A DNA stretch of 9,250 bases from Fervidifonticultor_A octavus_A (GCA_031459655.1 JAVKID010000106.1:1-9250), one strand, 5' to 3'; positions 1 to 7,964 are shown, numbered from the stretch's first letter. Translations and numbers: made by a program. Notes: generated from the sequence alone by a model not told the origin.

Positions 1-2017
1 CCGTCTGACCGTCGTACGCGGACCCGCCGCCCGGATCGCCTACGATGCGGCCGGTGCGCCGACGCAGGCCGCGGTCGGGTTCGCCCGATCGCAGGGGGTG
101 GCGGTGGAGGCCCTGAAGGTTCGGGACCTCGAGGGCGGCCGCTATGTGACCGCCGAGGTCAGGGAGACCGGCCGTCCCTCGCACGCAGTCCTGGCCGAGA
201 TCCTGCCGCGCGTGATCGCCGACCTCTCGTTTCCCAAGAGCATGCGGTGGGCATCGCACGGCTTTCGCTTCGGACGGCCCATCCGGTGGGTCGTGGCGCT
301 GTTGGGCGGCCGCCTCATCCCCATGGAGGTGGCCGGGGTGAGGGCGGGCCGACGGACCCGAGGCCATCGGTTCCTCGCCCCCGGCCAGGTGACGGTGCGG
401 CGGGCCGAGGCATACCGGGCGGCCATCCGGCGGGCCCGCGTGCTGCTCGATCCCGAGCAGCGCCGCAGGCGCATCGCCGACGGCGCCGGCGCCCTGGCCG
501 ACGGTGTCGGCGGGCGACCGGTCCTGGACGAGGCGCTGCTCGACGAACTCGTGTGGTCCACCGAGCATCCCACGCCGCTGCTCGGCACCTTCGATCCGGC
601 GCTGTCTGAGGCACTCCCCCGCGAGGTGGTGCTGGTCACCCTGCAACACCACCAGAAGTGCTTCGGGGTCGAGAGTCCGGCGGGTGATCTGCTCCCCGCG
701 TTCATCGCGGTCCGCGACGGCGGCGCCGCGCACCTGGGCTTGGTGCGGACCGGCCACGAGTGGGTGGTGCGGGCCAGGCTCGAAGACGCGCGGTTCTTCC
801 TCGAGGAGGACCGCCGGAGCCACTTTGAGGCGTGGATCGGCGAACTGGCCCGTCTGGCGCACGTCGAGGGGCTTGGCTCCATGGCCGACCACGTCCGGCG
901 CCTTGAGCGCGTCGCGGCCTGGCTGACCGGCGTCGTCGGACTGGACGAGACGGGCCGGCAGACGGTCGAGCGCGCGGCGCGCCTGTGCAAGGCGGACCTG
1001 GTGACCGCCATGGTCCGCGAGTTCCCCGAACTCCAGGGTACCATGGGGCGGATCTATGCGCTGGAGCGGGGTGAGCCCGTCGACGTGGCCAGCGCCGTCG
1101 AGCAGCACTACTGGCCGAAGGCGGCGGGCGGGATGCCCCCGCAGACGCTGGCGGGCGCGCTGCTGGCCGTGGCCGATCGGGCCGTGCTGCTGGCGGGCGC
1201 GCTGCTGGCCGGCCTGGAGCCGACCGGGTCCCAGGATCCGTACGGCCTGCGCCGGGCGGCCTCGGGGATCGCCGCCGTGCTGCTGGCACACGATCTGCCG
1301 GTGGGGCTGGGCGACCTCTTCGCCACAGCGGTGGAGACCTTCGAGGCCCCCGCGGAGACCGGGGGCCCGATGGCGCGCGCCTGCGTGGAGTTCGTGCTGC
1401 AGCGGTTCCGAGGCTGGCTGCTCGACCAGGGGATGGCCTACGATGCGGTGGATGCCGTCTTCGCGACCCGCGGCGACCGGGTGACGGATCTGGCCGCCCG
1501 CGTCGGGGCGCTGCACCGCATGCGCGCGGATCCGGTCATGGCCCGGCTGGCCACGGGGTTCGCCCGGGCCTCGCGGATTCTCGGCCAGGGCTCTCCGGCT
1601 CCGGCGGTGGACGAGTCGAAACTGACCGAGCCGGCCGAGGTGGCGCTCTACCGGGCGTGGCAGCACGCCAGCGCGGAGGTCGCCCGGGCGTTGACCCCGG
1701 AGGCGACGGCGGGAACGCGGGAGGGGGCGGCGGCGCGCGAGCGCCGCTACGTCGAGGCCCTCAAGATCCTGTCGCAGCTGGCCGATCCGATCGACCGGTT
1801 CTTCGACGAGGTGCTGGTCATGGCCCCGGCGCCGGCGGTCCGGGGGAACCGCCTGGTGTTGCTGCGCGAGATCACCGCCACGTTCCTGCAGATTGCCGAC
1901 TTCAGCCGGCTGGTCCGTCTGGAGGCGGGAGGAGCCCCCGCACCGAATCCAACGGGGAGGACGGGCGCGTCCGCTCCACAGGGAGCCGGACGCCCCGGAC
2001 ATCCAGCAAAGGAGTGA
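1..2017 (+). CDS. glyS: Glycyl-tRNA synthetase beta subunit, 5'-truncated by the window edge
   Basis: This is the beta chain of the bacterial alpha2beta2 glycyl-tRNA synthetase, a cytosolic enzyme that charges tRNA-Gly using ATP and releases PPi. The reading frame is open from base 2, with no start codon belonging to it. The first visible residues (RLTVVRGPAAR, then a PTQAAVGFARSQGV stretch) match the family's N-terminal region, so about 65-80 residues are missing. The ATG/GTG codons near 98 are internal. Family landmarks are LEDARFFLEED (bases ~779-811), KADLVTAMVREFPELQGTMG (~989-1048), EQHYWPKAAGG, and PTGSQDPYGLRRAASGI (~1223-1273). The C-terminal DALR-like anticodon-binding part ends with FFDEVLVMAP and FLQIADFSRLV. 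After that comes a Gly/Pro/Ala-rich tail of about 35 residues that is not typical. The catalytic alpha subunit (glyQ) is expected just upstream, outside the window. ppdK begins 6 bases after the stop. Identity is very secure. Confidence 0.97.
   Translation, partial: RLTVVRGPAARIAYDAAGAPTQAAVGFARSQGVAVEALKVRDLEGGRYVTAEVRETGRPSHAVLAEILPRVIADLSFPKSMRWASHGFRFGRPIRWVVALLGGRLIPMEVAGVRAGRRTRGHRFLAPGQVTVRRAEAYRAAIRRARVLLDPEQRRRRIADGAGALADGVGGRPVLDEALLDELVWSTEHPTPLLGTFDPALSEALPREVVLVTLQHHQKCFGVESPAGDLLPAFIAVRDGGAAHLGLVRTGHEWVVRARLEDARFFLEEDRRSHFEAWIGELARLAHVEGLGSMADHVRRLERVAAWLTGVVGLDETGRQTVERAARLCKADLVTAMVREFPELQGTMGRIYALERGEPVDVASAVEQHYWPKAAGGMPPQTLAGALLAVADRAVLLAGALLAGLEPTGSQDPYGLRRAASGIAAVLLAHDLPVGLGDLFATAVETFEAPAETGGPMARACVEFVLQRFRGWLLDQGMAYDAVDAVFATRGDRVTDLAARVGALHRMRADPVMARLATGFARASRILGQGSPAPAVDESKLTEPAEVALYRAWQHASAEVARALTPEATAGTREGAAARERRYVEALKILSQLADPIDRFFDEVLVMAPAPAVRGNRLVLLREITATFLQIADFSRLVRLEAGGAPAPNPTGRTGASAPQGAGRPGHPAKE
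1147..1211 (+). repeat. Short exact direct repeat inside glyS
   Basis: Bases 1147-1169 and 1189-1211 are identical (23 bases, period 42) and encode the peptide LAGALLA twice in one helix. The surrounding protein has the usual family length between MPPQTL and PTGSQDP. The repeat therefore reflects similar helix sequence and biased codon use rather than a duplication that added residues. Confidence 0.6.
2008..2014 (+). promoter_or_regulatory. Ribosome binding site of ppdK
   Basis: AAAGGAG lies inside the last codons of glyS, directly before its TGA, with 9 bases to the ATG at 2024. This supports the chosen ppdK start and suggests translational coupling to glyS. Confidence 0.75.
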
Positions 2018-2023
2018 GGGTGG

Positions 2024-4918
2024 ATGATCATCACGACCGAAGGGCGGCGCACGGAGTTCCGCTGGACGCTGCTCTTCGAGGAAGGCAACGCCGAGATGCG
2101 GGACCTGCTGGGCGGCAAGGGCGCCGGACTGGCCGAGATGAGCCGGGTCGGGCTGCCGGTGCCGCCCGGGTTCACCATCACGACCAAGGCCTGCGTCGAG
2201 TTCATGAGGTCCGGGCGCAAGTTCCCCGAGGGGCTCATGGATGAAGTGCGCGCCCGGATACAGACCTTCAAGGAGAAGACGGGGAAGGGCTTCGGCGATC
2301 CCGCCAATCCCCTGCTGGTCTCCGTCCGCTCGGGGGCCAAGTTCAGCATGCCGGGCATGATGGACACCGTCCTCAACCTGGGGCTGAACGCGCAGACGTT
2401 GGAAGGTCTCATCCGCCTGACGGCCAACGAACGGTTCGGCCAGGACGCCTACCGCCGGTTCGTCCAGATGTTCGGGAAGATCGTCCTGGACATCCCGGGC
2501 GAGCACTTCGAACGGGAGATCCAGCGCCTCAAGCACCGCAAGGGGGTCACGGAGGACACGGACCTGGACGCTGCAGACCTGCGGGCCCTGGTCGAGACCT
2601 TCAAGAGGATCATCAAGGCCGAGCGCGGGATCGACTTCCCCGAGGACCCGTGGGAGCAGCTCCGGATGGCCATCGAGGCGGTCTTCGACTCCTGGATGGG
2701 CAAGCGGGCGGTGGACTACCGGGCGTTCCACGGCATCCCCCACGACCTGGGCACCGCGGTCAACGTGCAGACGATGGTCTTCGGGAATATGGGGCCGGAC
2801 TCCGCGACCGGCGTGGCCTTCACCCGGGACCCGGCCACCGGCGAGCGGAGGGTCTACGGCGAGTACCTGACCAACGCTCAGGGCGAGGATGTGGTGGCAG
2901 GGATCCGCACGCCGAAGCCGATCGCCGACCTGGCCCGGGAGATGCCGGAGTCCTACCAGGAGTTCGTGAAGGTCTGCGAGTTGCTGGAACGGCACTACCG
3001 TGATGTCCAGGACCTGGAGTTCACCATCGAGCGCGGCCGCCTGTGGATGCTGCAGACCCGGACCGCCAAGCGGACGGCGCAGGCCGCGGTGAAGATCGCC
3101 GTGGACATGGCCCACGAGGGCCTGATCACGAGGGAGGAGGCGGTGCTGCGGGTGGAGCCGGGCCACATCGACATGCTCCTGCACCCGCGCTTCGATCCCG
3201 TCGCCAAAGAAGCCGCCGCGAAGGACGGGCGGCTCCTCTCGCGGGGGCTGAACGCCTCGCCCGGCGCCGCGGTGGGGATGGCGGTGTTCACCGCGGACCT
3301 GGCGGAGGCCTGGGGCAAGGCCGGCAAACCAGTGATCCTGGTGCGCCCCGAGACGAATCCCGACGACGTCCACGGGATGCTGCACGCCAAGGGCATCCTG
3401 ACCAGCCGCGGCGGCGCCACCAGCCACGCCGCGGTGGTGGCCCGGGGCCTGGGCGTGCCCTGCGTGGCCGGATGCGAGGCCATCCGCGTGGAGCCCGCCT
3501 CCAGGCGGTTCGTCGCCAACGGTCGCGTGATCAAGGAAGGCGACTTCATCTCCATCGACGGCGCCACCGGCGAGGTGTTCGCCGGCAAGCTTCCGGCCGT
3601 CGAGCCGCGTCTGGAAGAGCAGCGCGAGCTGGTCGAGTTGCTCACCTGGGCGGACAGCGCCCGCCGTCTCGGGGTGTGGGCGAATGCGGACTACCCCAGG
3701 GACGCCCAGCGGGCCCGGGCGTTTGGCGCGGAGGGCATCGGCCTGTGCCGGACCGAGCACATGTTCTTCGAGGAGGAGCGATTGCCGATCGTCCGGCAGA
3801 TGATCCTCAGTGCCGCCGAAGCGCAGGCCCTCTACGACCGGCAGCGCGACGCCGAGCGCGCCGCCAGCGCCGCGCCCGAGGACAGGGCGCTGCGCGCCAG
3901 GGCCAGGGAGGCGGCGAGGGCCGTCCGGAGGTCGGCGGCGGTGCGGCGCTACGAGTCGGCGCTGGCGCGGCTGGGCCGGCTGCAGCGTCGCGACTTCGAG
4001 GGCATCTTCCGGGTGATGGACGGGCTGCCGGTCATCATCCGGCTGATCGACCCGCCGCTGCACGAGTTCCTGCCCTCGTACGACTCGCTGCTGGAGGAGA
4101 CGAGCGACCTGCGGGGTCGCATTGCCGCGCTGGAAGCGCTGCCTCGCTACCGGCCGCGGAAGGGCCAGCCCTCGCTGAAGACGCTGCGGGCACGGCTGCG
4201 GCGCAAGGAGGCCGAACTGCGGACCGTGGCGGCCATGCGTGAGGCCAACCCGATGCTGGGCCTGCGCGGCATCCGCCTGGGCCTGCTCTACCCGGGAATC
4301 ATCAAGATGCAGGTCCGGGCCATCCTGGAGGCGGCGTGCCGGGTCACCCAGCAGGGGATCGCGGCCATGCCGGAGATCATGATCCCCCTGATCGGGCACG
4401 TCAATGAACTGCGAGAGACCAAGCGCGAACTGGAAGACGTCGCCCGGGCCGTGCTGGCCCGCGAGGGCGTAGCCCTCACGTACAAGTTCGGCACCATGAT
4501 CGAGATTCCGCGGGCCTGCTTCACCGCCGGCGAGATCGCCCAGTACGCCGAGTTCTTCTCCTTCGGCACCAACGACCTGACCCAGACCATCTTCGGGATC
4601 TCCCGTGACGACGCCGAAGGCAAGTTCCTGCTCCAGTACGTCGAGCGGGGGATCCTGCCGCAGAACCCGTTCCAGACCCTCGACCGCGCCGGCGTGGGCG
4701 AGGCGATGCAGATCGCCGTGACCCGCGGCCGCGCGCAGCGGCCCGACCTGGAGGTCGGCATCTGCGGGGAGCACGGCGGGGATCCGAGTTCGGTGGAGTT
4801 TTGCCACCGGGTGGGGCTGAACTACGTGAGTTGCTCGCCCTACCGGGTTCCGGTGGCGAGGTTGGCCGCGGCTCAGGCGGCGCTGCGCGAACGGGTCCAG
4901 GCCGCGAAGGACGTCTAG
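2024..4918 (+). CDS. ppdK: Pyruvate, phosphate dikinase with two extra helical insertions
   Basis: This cytosolic enzyme interconverts pyruvate + ATP + Pi and PEP + AMP + PPi. All PPDK parts are present in order. The N-terminal ATP-grasp region has GGKGAGL (30-36), SVRSGAKFSMPGMMD (100-114), GVAFTRDP (263-270) and LEFTIERGRLWMLQTR (331-346). The central phosphohistidine domain has TSRGGATSHAAVVARG with catalytic His468 and, two residues before it, Thr466, the residue modified by PDRP in regulated homologues. The C-terminal PEP/pyruvate barrel has CRTEHMFF (Arg576), RLIDPPLHEF (Arg673), MIEIPRA (Glu827), GTNDLTQ (Asn850, Asp851) and GICGEHGGDP with catalytic Cys914. These motifs distinguish it from PEP synthase. 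It has 964 residues against about 870-890 usually. Most of the excess is Arg/Ala/Glu-rich sequence at ~604-650 and ~685-737. The ATG start is backed by AAAGGAG nine bases upstream. It sits 6 bases after glyS and 4 before the HD gene, so co-transcription is likely. No PDRP gene lies next to it here. Confidence 0.97.
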   Translation: MIITTEGRRTEFRWTLLFEEGNAEMRDLLGGKGAGLAEMSRVGLPVPPGFTITTKACVEFMRSGRKFPEGLMDEVRARIQTFKEKTGKGFGDPANPLLVSVRSGAKFSMPGMMDTVLNLGLNAQTLEGLIRLTANERFGQDAYRRFVQMFGKIVLDIPGEHFEREIQRLKHRKGVTEDTDLDAADLRALVETFKRIIKAERGIDFPEDPWEQLRMAIEAVFDSWMGKRAVDYRAFHGIPHDLGTAVNVQTMVFGNMGPDSATGVAFTRDPATGERRVYGEYLTNAQGEDVVAGIRTPKPIADLAREMPESYQEFVKVCELLERHYRDVQDLEFTIERGRLWMLQTRTAKRTAQAAVKIAVDMAHEGLITREEAVLRVEPGHIDMLLHPRFDPVAKEAAAKDGRLLSRGLNASPGAAVGMAVFTADLAEAWGKAGKPVILVRPETNPDDVHGMLHAKGILTSRGGATSHAAVVARGLGVPCVAGCEAIRVEPASRRFVANGRVIKEGDFISIDGATGEVFAGKLPAVEPRLEEQRELVELLTWADSARRLGVWANADYPRDAQRARAFGAEGIGLCRTEHMFFEEERLPIVRQMILSAAEAQALYDRQRDAERAASAAPEDRALRARAREAARAVRRSAAVRRYESALARLGRLQRRDFEGIFRVMDGLPVIIRLIDPPLHEFLPSYDSLLEETSDLRGRIAALEALPRYRPRKGQPSLKTLRARLRRKEAELRTVAAMREANPMLGLRGIRLGLLYPGIIKMQVRAILEAACRVTQQGIAAMPEIMIPLIGHVNELRETKRELEDVARAVLAREGVALTYKFGTMIEIPRACFTAGEIAQYAEFFSFGTNDLTQTIFGISRDDAEGKFLLQYVERGILPQNPFQTLDRAGVGEAMQIAVTRGRAQRPDLEVGICGEHGGDPSSVEFCHRVGLNYVSCSPYRVPVARLAAAQAALRERVQAAKDV

Positions 4919-4922
4919 CGGC

Positions 4923-5987
4923 GTGGGACCCCGGGAGGTCACCGAGCAGTGGGAGGCGGCGGCGCTCCACCCGCGCGCCTCTCGCGCGGCCGCCTCGCGG
5001 GGGCGCGCCGACCCCGAGCCGGCCGACGACCTGCGCACCGCCTTCCAGCGCGACCGCGATCGCATCATCCACGCCAAGGCCTTCAGGCGCCTGATGCACA
5101 AGACCCAGGTGTTCCTGGCGCCCGAGGGCGACCACTACCGCACGCGGTTGACCCACACGCTGGAGGTCGCGCAGATCGCGCGGACCATCGCCCGGGCCCT
5201 TCGGCTCAATGAGGACCTCACCGAGGCCATCGCGCTGGCCCACGACCTGGGGCACCCGCCCTTCGGGCATGCCGGGGAGGCCGCCCTCGACGAGGCCATG
5301 GCCGCCTGGGGAGGCTTCCGCCACGACTGGCAGAGCCTCCGGATTGTGGAGCGGCTGGAGCAGCGCAGGCGTTCCGACGGGACGGTGGTGCCGGGACTGA
5401 ACCTCACCTGGGAGGTCCGGGACGGCATCGGCGGGCACTCCAAGGGCCTGCGGAATCTGGTGACGGCGGACGCCGAGCGGTCGGTCCCCGCCACGCTCGA
5501 AGGACAGGTCGTCCGGCTCGCCGACCGCGTGGCCTACCTGCATCACGACATGGACGACGCCGTCCGGGCGGGCCTGGTCGACGAGGGGCAGGTGCCGTCC
5601 GAGATCACGGCGGTGCTGGGGGATCGCCGCGGCCGGTGGCTGGACGTCATCGTGCGCGACATCGTCGCCGTGGCCAGGGACGGCGGGCCCATCGACGTCT
5701 CGGAGCCGATCCGCGGGGCCCTCAACCGTCTGAAGGACTTCCTCACGGGGCAGGTGTACCTCAGCCCGTCGGCCACGGTGGAGGCGGCCCGGGGCCAGCG
5801 CATGCTCAAGCTGCTGTTCGAGTACTTCGCGGCCCACCCGGACGCCGTCCCGGCCGAGATCCGCCAGGCCGCGTCCGGCGATCCACCCGAGCGGGCCGTG
5901 TGCGATTTCCTGGCCGGGATGACCGACCGGTTCGCCATCCGGACGTTTGCCGAGGTGTTCGTCGTGCAGGGGATCGAGAGTCGGTGA
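4923..5987 (+). CDS. dgt: dGTP triphosphohydrolase-like HD-domain protein
   Basis: This is a 354-residue member of the short dGTPase-like HD family. Such proteins are predicted cytosolic, metal-dependent dNTP triphosphohydrolases that split dNTPs into nucleoside and tripolyphosphate. Substrate range cannot be read from sequence. Visible motifs are FQRDRDRIIHAKAFRRLMHKTQ, LAPEGDHYRTRLTHTLE with metal-ligand His78, LAHDLGHPPFGHAGE with His107-Asp108 (the HD pair) and His111/His116, and LADRVAYLHHDMDD with the distal Asp201. Length and N-terminal pattern (REVTEQWE..., a Ser/Arg stretch, then D-LRTAFQRDRD) agree with the family when translation starts at GTG 4923. GAAGGA at 4906-4911, in the end of ppdK, is the likely SD with 11 bases of spacing. 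It lies 4 bases after ppdK, suggesting coupling. In Clostridia-like genomes this gene commonly lies between ppdK and dnaG-rpoD. Here hppA follows instead. The dgt symbol is used in the broad family sense. Confidence 0.92.
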   Translation: MGPREVTEQWEAAALHPRASRAAASRGRADPEPADDLRTAFQRDRDRIIHAKAFRRLMHKTQVFLAPEGDHYRTRLTHTLEVAQIARTIARALRLNEDLTEAIALAHDLGHPPFGHAGEAALDEAMAAWGGFRHDWQSLRIVERLEQRRRSDGTVVPGLNLTWEVRDGIGGHSKGLRNLVTADAERSVPATLEGQVVRLADRVAYLHHDMDDAVRAGLVDEGQVPSEITAVLGDRRGRWLDVIVRDIVAVARDGGPIDVSEPIRGALNRLKDFLTGQVYLSPSATVEAARGQRMLKLLFEYFAAHPDAVPAEIRQAASGDPPERAVCDFLAGMTDRFAIRTFAEVFVVQGIESR

Positions 5988-6011
5988 CTCCGCGGAGGTG
6001 ATGGGAAGACG
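5988..6011 (+). promoter_or_regulatory. Full-length Shine-Dalgarno of hppA overlapped by a 10-bp palindrome
   Basis: GGAGGTGAT at 5994-6002 is an uninterrupted 9-base complement to the usual 16S rRNA 3' end. It sits 9 bases before ATG 6012 and fixes the hppA start. The perfect palindrome CTCCGCGGAG (5988-5997) covers its GGAG. This could weakly fold the SD or may be chance in GC-rich DNA. Confidence 0.7.
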
Positions 6012-7964
6012 ATGGAACCCCTGTGGCTTGGACCCGCAGCAGGCCTGGCCGCTCTGGTGTACGCTGCGAGCCTGGCGCAGCGCGTGCGCCGCCGCGATCC
6101 CGGCACGCCGCAGATGCAGTCCATCTCGGAGGCGATCCAGGAGGGTGCCATGGCCTTCCTGGCCCGCGAGTACCGGGCCATCGGGCTCTTCGTGGCCGTC
6201 ATGTTCGTCGTGCTGGCCACGAAGGTAACCCCGGGCATCGAACTGAAGACGGCCGTCGCGTTCGTCATCGGGGCCGCCTGCTCGGTGGGGGCCGGGTTCG
6301 CCGGCATGCGCGTGGCGACCCTGGCCAACACCCGGACCGCGCAGGCCGCCCGGGCCGGGCTCGTCCAGGCCCTGGGCGTGGCGTTCCCCGGCGGCGCGGT
6401 CATGGGCATGACCGTGGTCGGCCTGGGGCTGGTGGGCGTGGGCGTCCTCTACCTGATCTACCGGGATGCCAACCAGGTGATTGGGTTCTCCCTGGGCGCG
6501 TCTTCGGTGGCGCTCTTTGCTCGGGTCGGAGGCGGGATCTACACCAAGGGCGCCGATGTGGGCGCCGACCTGGTCGGGAAGGTCGAGGCCGGCATCCCGG
6601 AGGACGACCCCCGCAACCCCGCGGTGATCGCCGACGCCGTCGGCGACAACGTCGGCGACGTGGCGGGCATGGGCGCCGACCTGTTCGAGTCCTACGTGGG
6701 GTCGGTCATCGCCGCCATCGCCATCGGCGCCGCGCAGCGCCAGGCTCCCGGCGCGATGGCCGCGCTCCTGCTGGCCGGGGTCGGCATCCTCGCGTCCATG
6801 GTCGGCACGCTCTTCGTGCGCGGCAGTGACGCGCAGCGGGCCCTGCGGTACGGGACGCTCGCCAGCGGCGCTGCCATGGCCGTCGGCTCCTACATCGTGG
6901 TAGGCGCGGTCCTGGGCGACTTGGCCGCGTTCTGGGCTGTCGTCCTGGGGCTGGGCTCCGGGATCGTCATTGGGCTGGTGGCCGAGTACTACACCTCGGG
7001 CCGTCAGGTCCAGACGCTGGCGGATGCGGCCACGACCGGGCCCGCCACCGTCGTCATCGCCGGCACCGCCCAGGGCATGCTCAGCACCGTGCTGCCCCTG
7101 GTCGTCATCGGCCTGACGACGATCTTGGCCTTCCGGTTCGCCGACTTCTACGGCATCGCCCTGGCGGCCGTCGGGATGCTATCCATCACCGGCATGACGG
7201 TCTCCGTCGATGCCTACGGCCCCATCGCCGACAACTCGGCCGGCATCGCGGAGATGGCCCACCTGGGCGCCGACGTCCGGCGGACGGCCGACTCCCTGGA
7301 CGCTGCTGGCAACACCACGGCGGCCATCGCCAAGGGGTTCGCCATCGGGTCGGCCGCGCTCACCGCGCTGGCGCTGTTCTTCTTCTACCGGCAGGCGGTG
7401 GGCCTGGAGACGCTCAACATCCTGAACGCCCAGGTCATTGCCGGCCTGTTCATCGGCGGGATCGTCCCGTTCTACTTTGCCGCCCTGGCCATGCGCGCGG
7501 TGGGGCGGACCGCACAGCGCATGGTAGACGAGGTGCGCCGGCAGTTCCGGGAGATCAAGGGGCTGATGGAAGGGATGGCCCGCCCCCAGTACGCCCGGTG
7601 CGTGGACATCGCGACCCGCGGCGCCCTGCGCGAGATGATCGTACCCGGACTGTCGGCGGTCGTCATCCCCATCGCGGTGGGCATCTTCCTGCACAAGGAG
7701 GCCCTGGGGGGCCTGCTGGCCGGTGCCATCGTCACGGGCGTGCCGCTGGCGCTCTACCTGGCCAACGCTGGCGGGGCGTGGGACAACGCGAAGAAGTACA
7801 TCGAGGAAGGCCACCACGGCGGCAAGGGGAGTTTGGCGCACAAGGCGGCGGTCATCGGCGACACTGTCGGCGACCCCTTCAAGGACACCGCGGGGCCGGC
7901 CCTCAATATCCTGATCAAGCTCATGACGGTGGTCGCGCTGGTGTTTGCGCCGCTGTTCCGGTAG
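6012..7964 (+). CDS. hppA: Ion-translocating membrane pyrophosphatase, K+-dependent subfamily
   Basis: This integral membrane enzyme hydrolyses cytosolic PPi and pumps H+ and/or Na+ across the cytoplasmic membrane. At 650 residues it is a normal bacterial length, with many hydrophobic segments in keeping with the family's roughly 16 helices. Signature motifs are GGGIYTKGADVGADLVGKVE (173-192), then EDDPRNP and the Asp-rich VIADAVGDNVGD (205-216), ADLFESYVGS with Glu226, DAYGPIADNSAGIAEM, LDAAGNTTAAIAKG (430-442), and a C-terminal WDNAKKYIEEG...GDTVGDPFKDTAGPALNILIK. After GNTT, the residues Ala437 and Ala440 mark the K+-dependent subfamily; K+-independent enzymes have Lys and Thr there. Glu226 in FESY is at the helix-6 position seen in Na+-PPases and K+-dependent H+-PPases, so the pumped ion is not settled. 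The start is ATG 6012, after a very strong SD. It lies 24 bases after the dgt-like gene and is probably in the same transcript. Confidence 0.97.
   Translation: MEPLWLGPAAGLAALVYAASLAQRVRRRDPGTPQMQSISEAIQEGAMAFLAREYRAIGLFVAVMFVVLATKVTPGIELKTAVAFVIGAACSVGAGFAGMRVATLANTRTAQAARAGLVQALGVAFPGGAVMGMTVVGLGLVGVGVLYLIYRDANQVIGFSLGASSVALFARVGGGIYTKGADVGADLVGKVEAGIPEDDPRNPAVIADAVGDNVGDVAGMGADLFESYVGSVIAAIAIGAAQRQAPGAMAALLLAGVGILASMVGTLFVRGSDAQRALRYGTLASGAAMAVGSYIVVGAVLGDLAAFWAVVLGLGSGIVIGLVAEYYTSGRQVQTLADAATTGPATVVIAGTAQGMLSTVLPLVVIGLTTILAFRFADFYGIALAAVGMLSITGMTVSVDAYGPIADNSAGIAEMAHLGADVRRTADSLDAAGNTTAAIAKGFAIGSAALTALALFFFYRQAVGLETLNILNAQVIAGLFIGGIVPFYFAALAMRAVGRTAQRMVDEVRRQFREIKGLMEGMARPQYARCVDIATRGALREMIVPGLSAVVIPIAVGIFLHKEALGGLLAGAIVTGVPLALYLANAGGAWDNAKKYIEEGHHGGKGSLAHKAAVIGDTVGDPFKDTAGPALNILIKLMTVVALVFAPLFR

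Noticed and set aside
98..100. GTG 98 as the true glyS start
   Set aside because: The frame is open to base 2 and the upstream residues match the GlyS family, so the gene begins outside the window.
1147..1211. A tandem duplication in glyS
   Set aside because: The 23-base direct repeat is exact, but GlyS has its normal spacing here. It reflects two similar helix segments using the same GC-rich codons.
2020..2022. GTG 2020 as the ppdK start
   Set aside because: It is in a different frame from the PPDK motifs; ATG 2024 is in frame with a good SD.
3043..4242. A 399-codon + strand frame inside ppdK
   Set aside because: It is a frame-shifted shadow of ppdK, of Gly/Arg-rich composition with no domain. 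ppdK is intact through the whole stretch.
4521..5837. A long open frame on the - strand opposite ppdK and the HD gene
   Set aside because: It is antisense to two strongly identified genes. It is rich in Arg, Pro and Gly with no domain pattern, as expected of the complement of GC-rich coding DNA.
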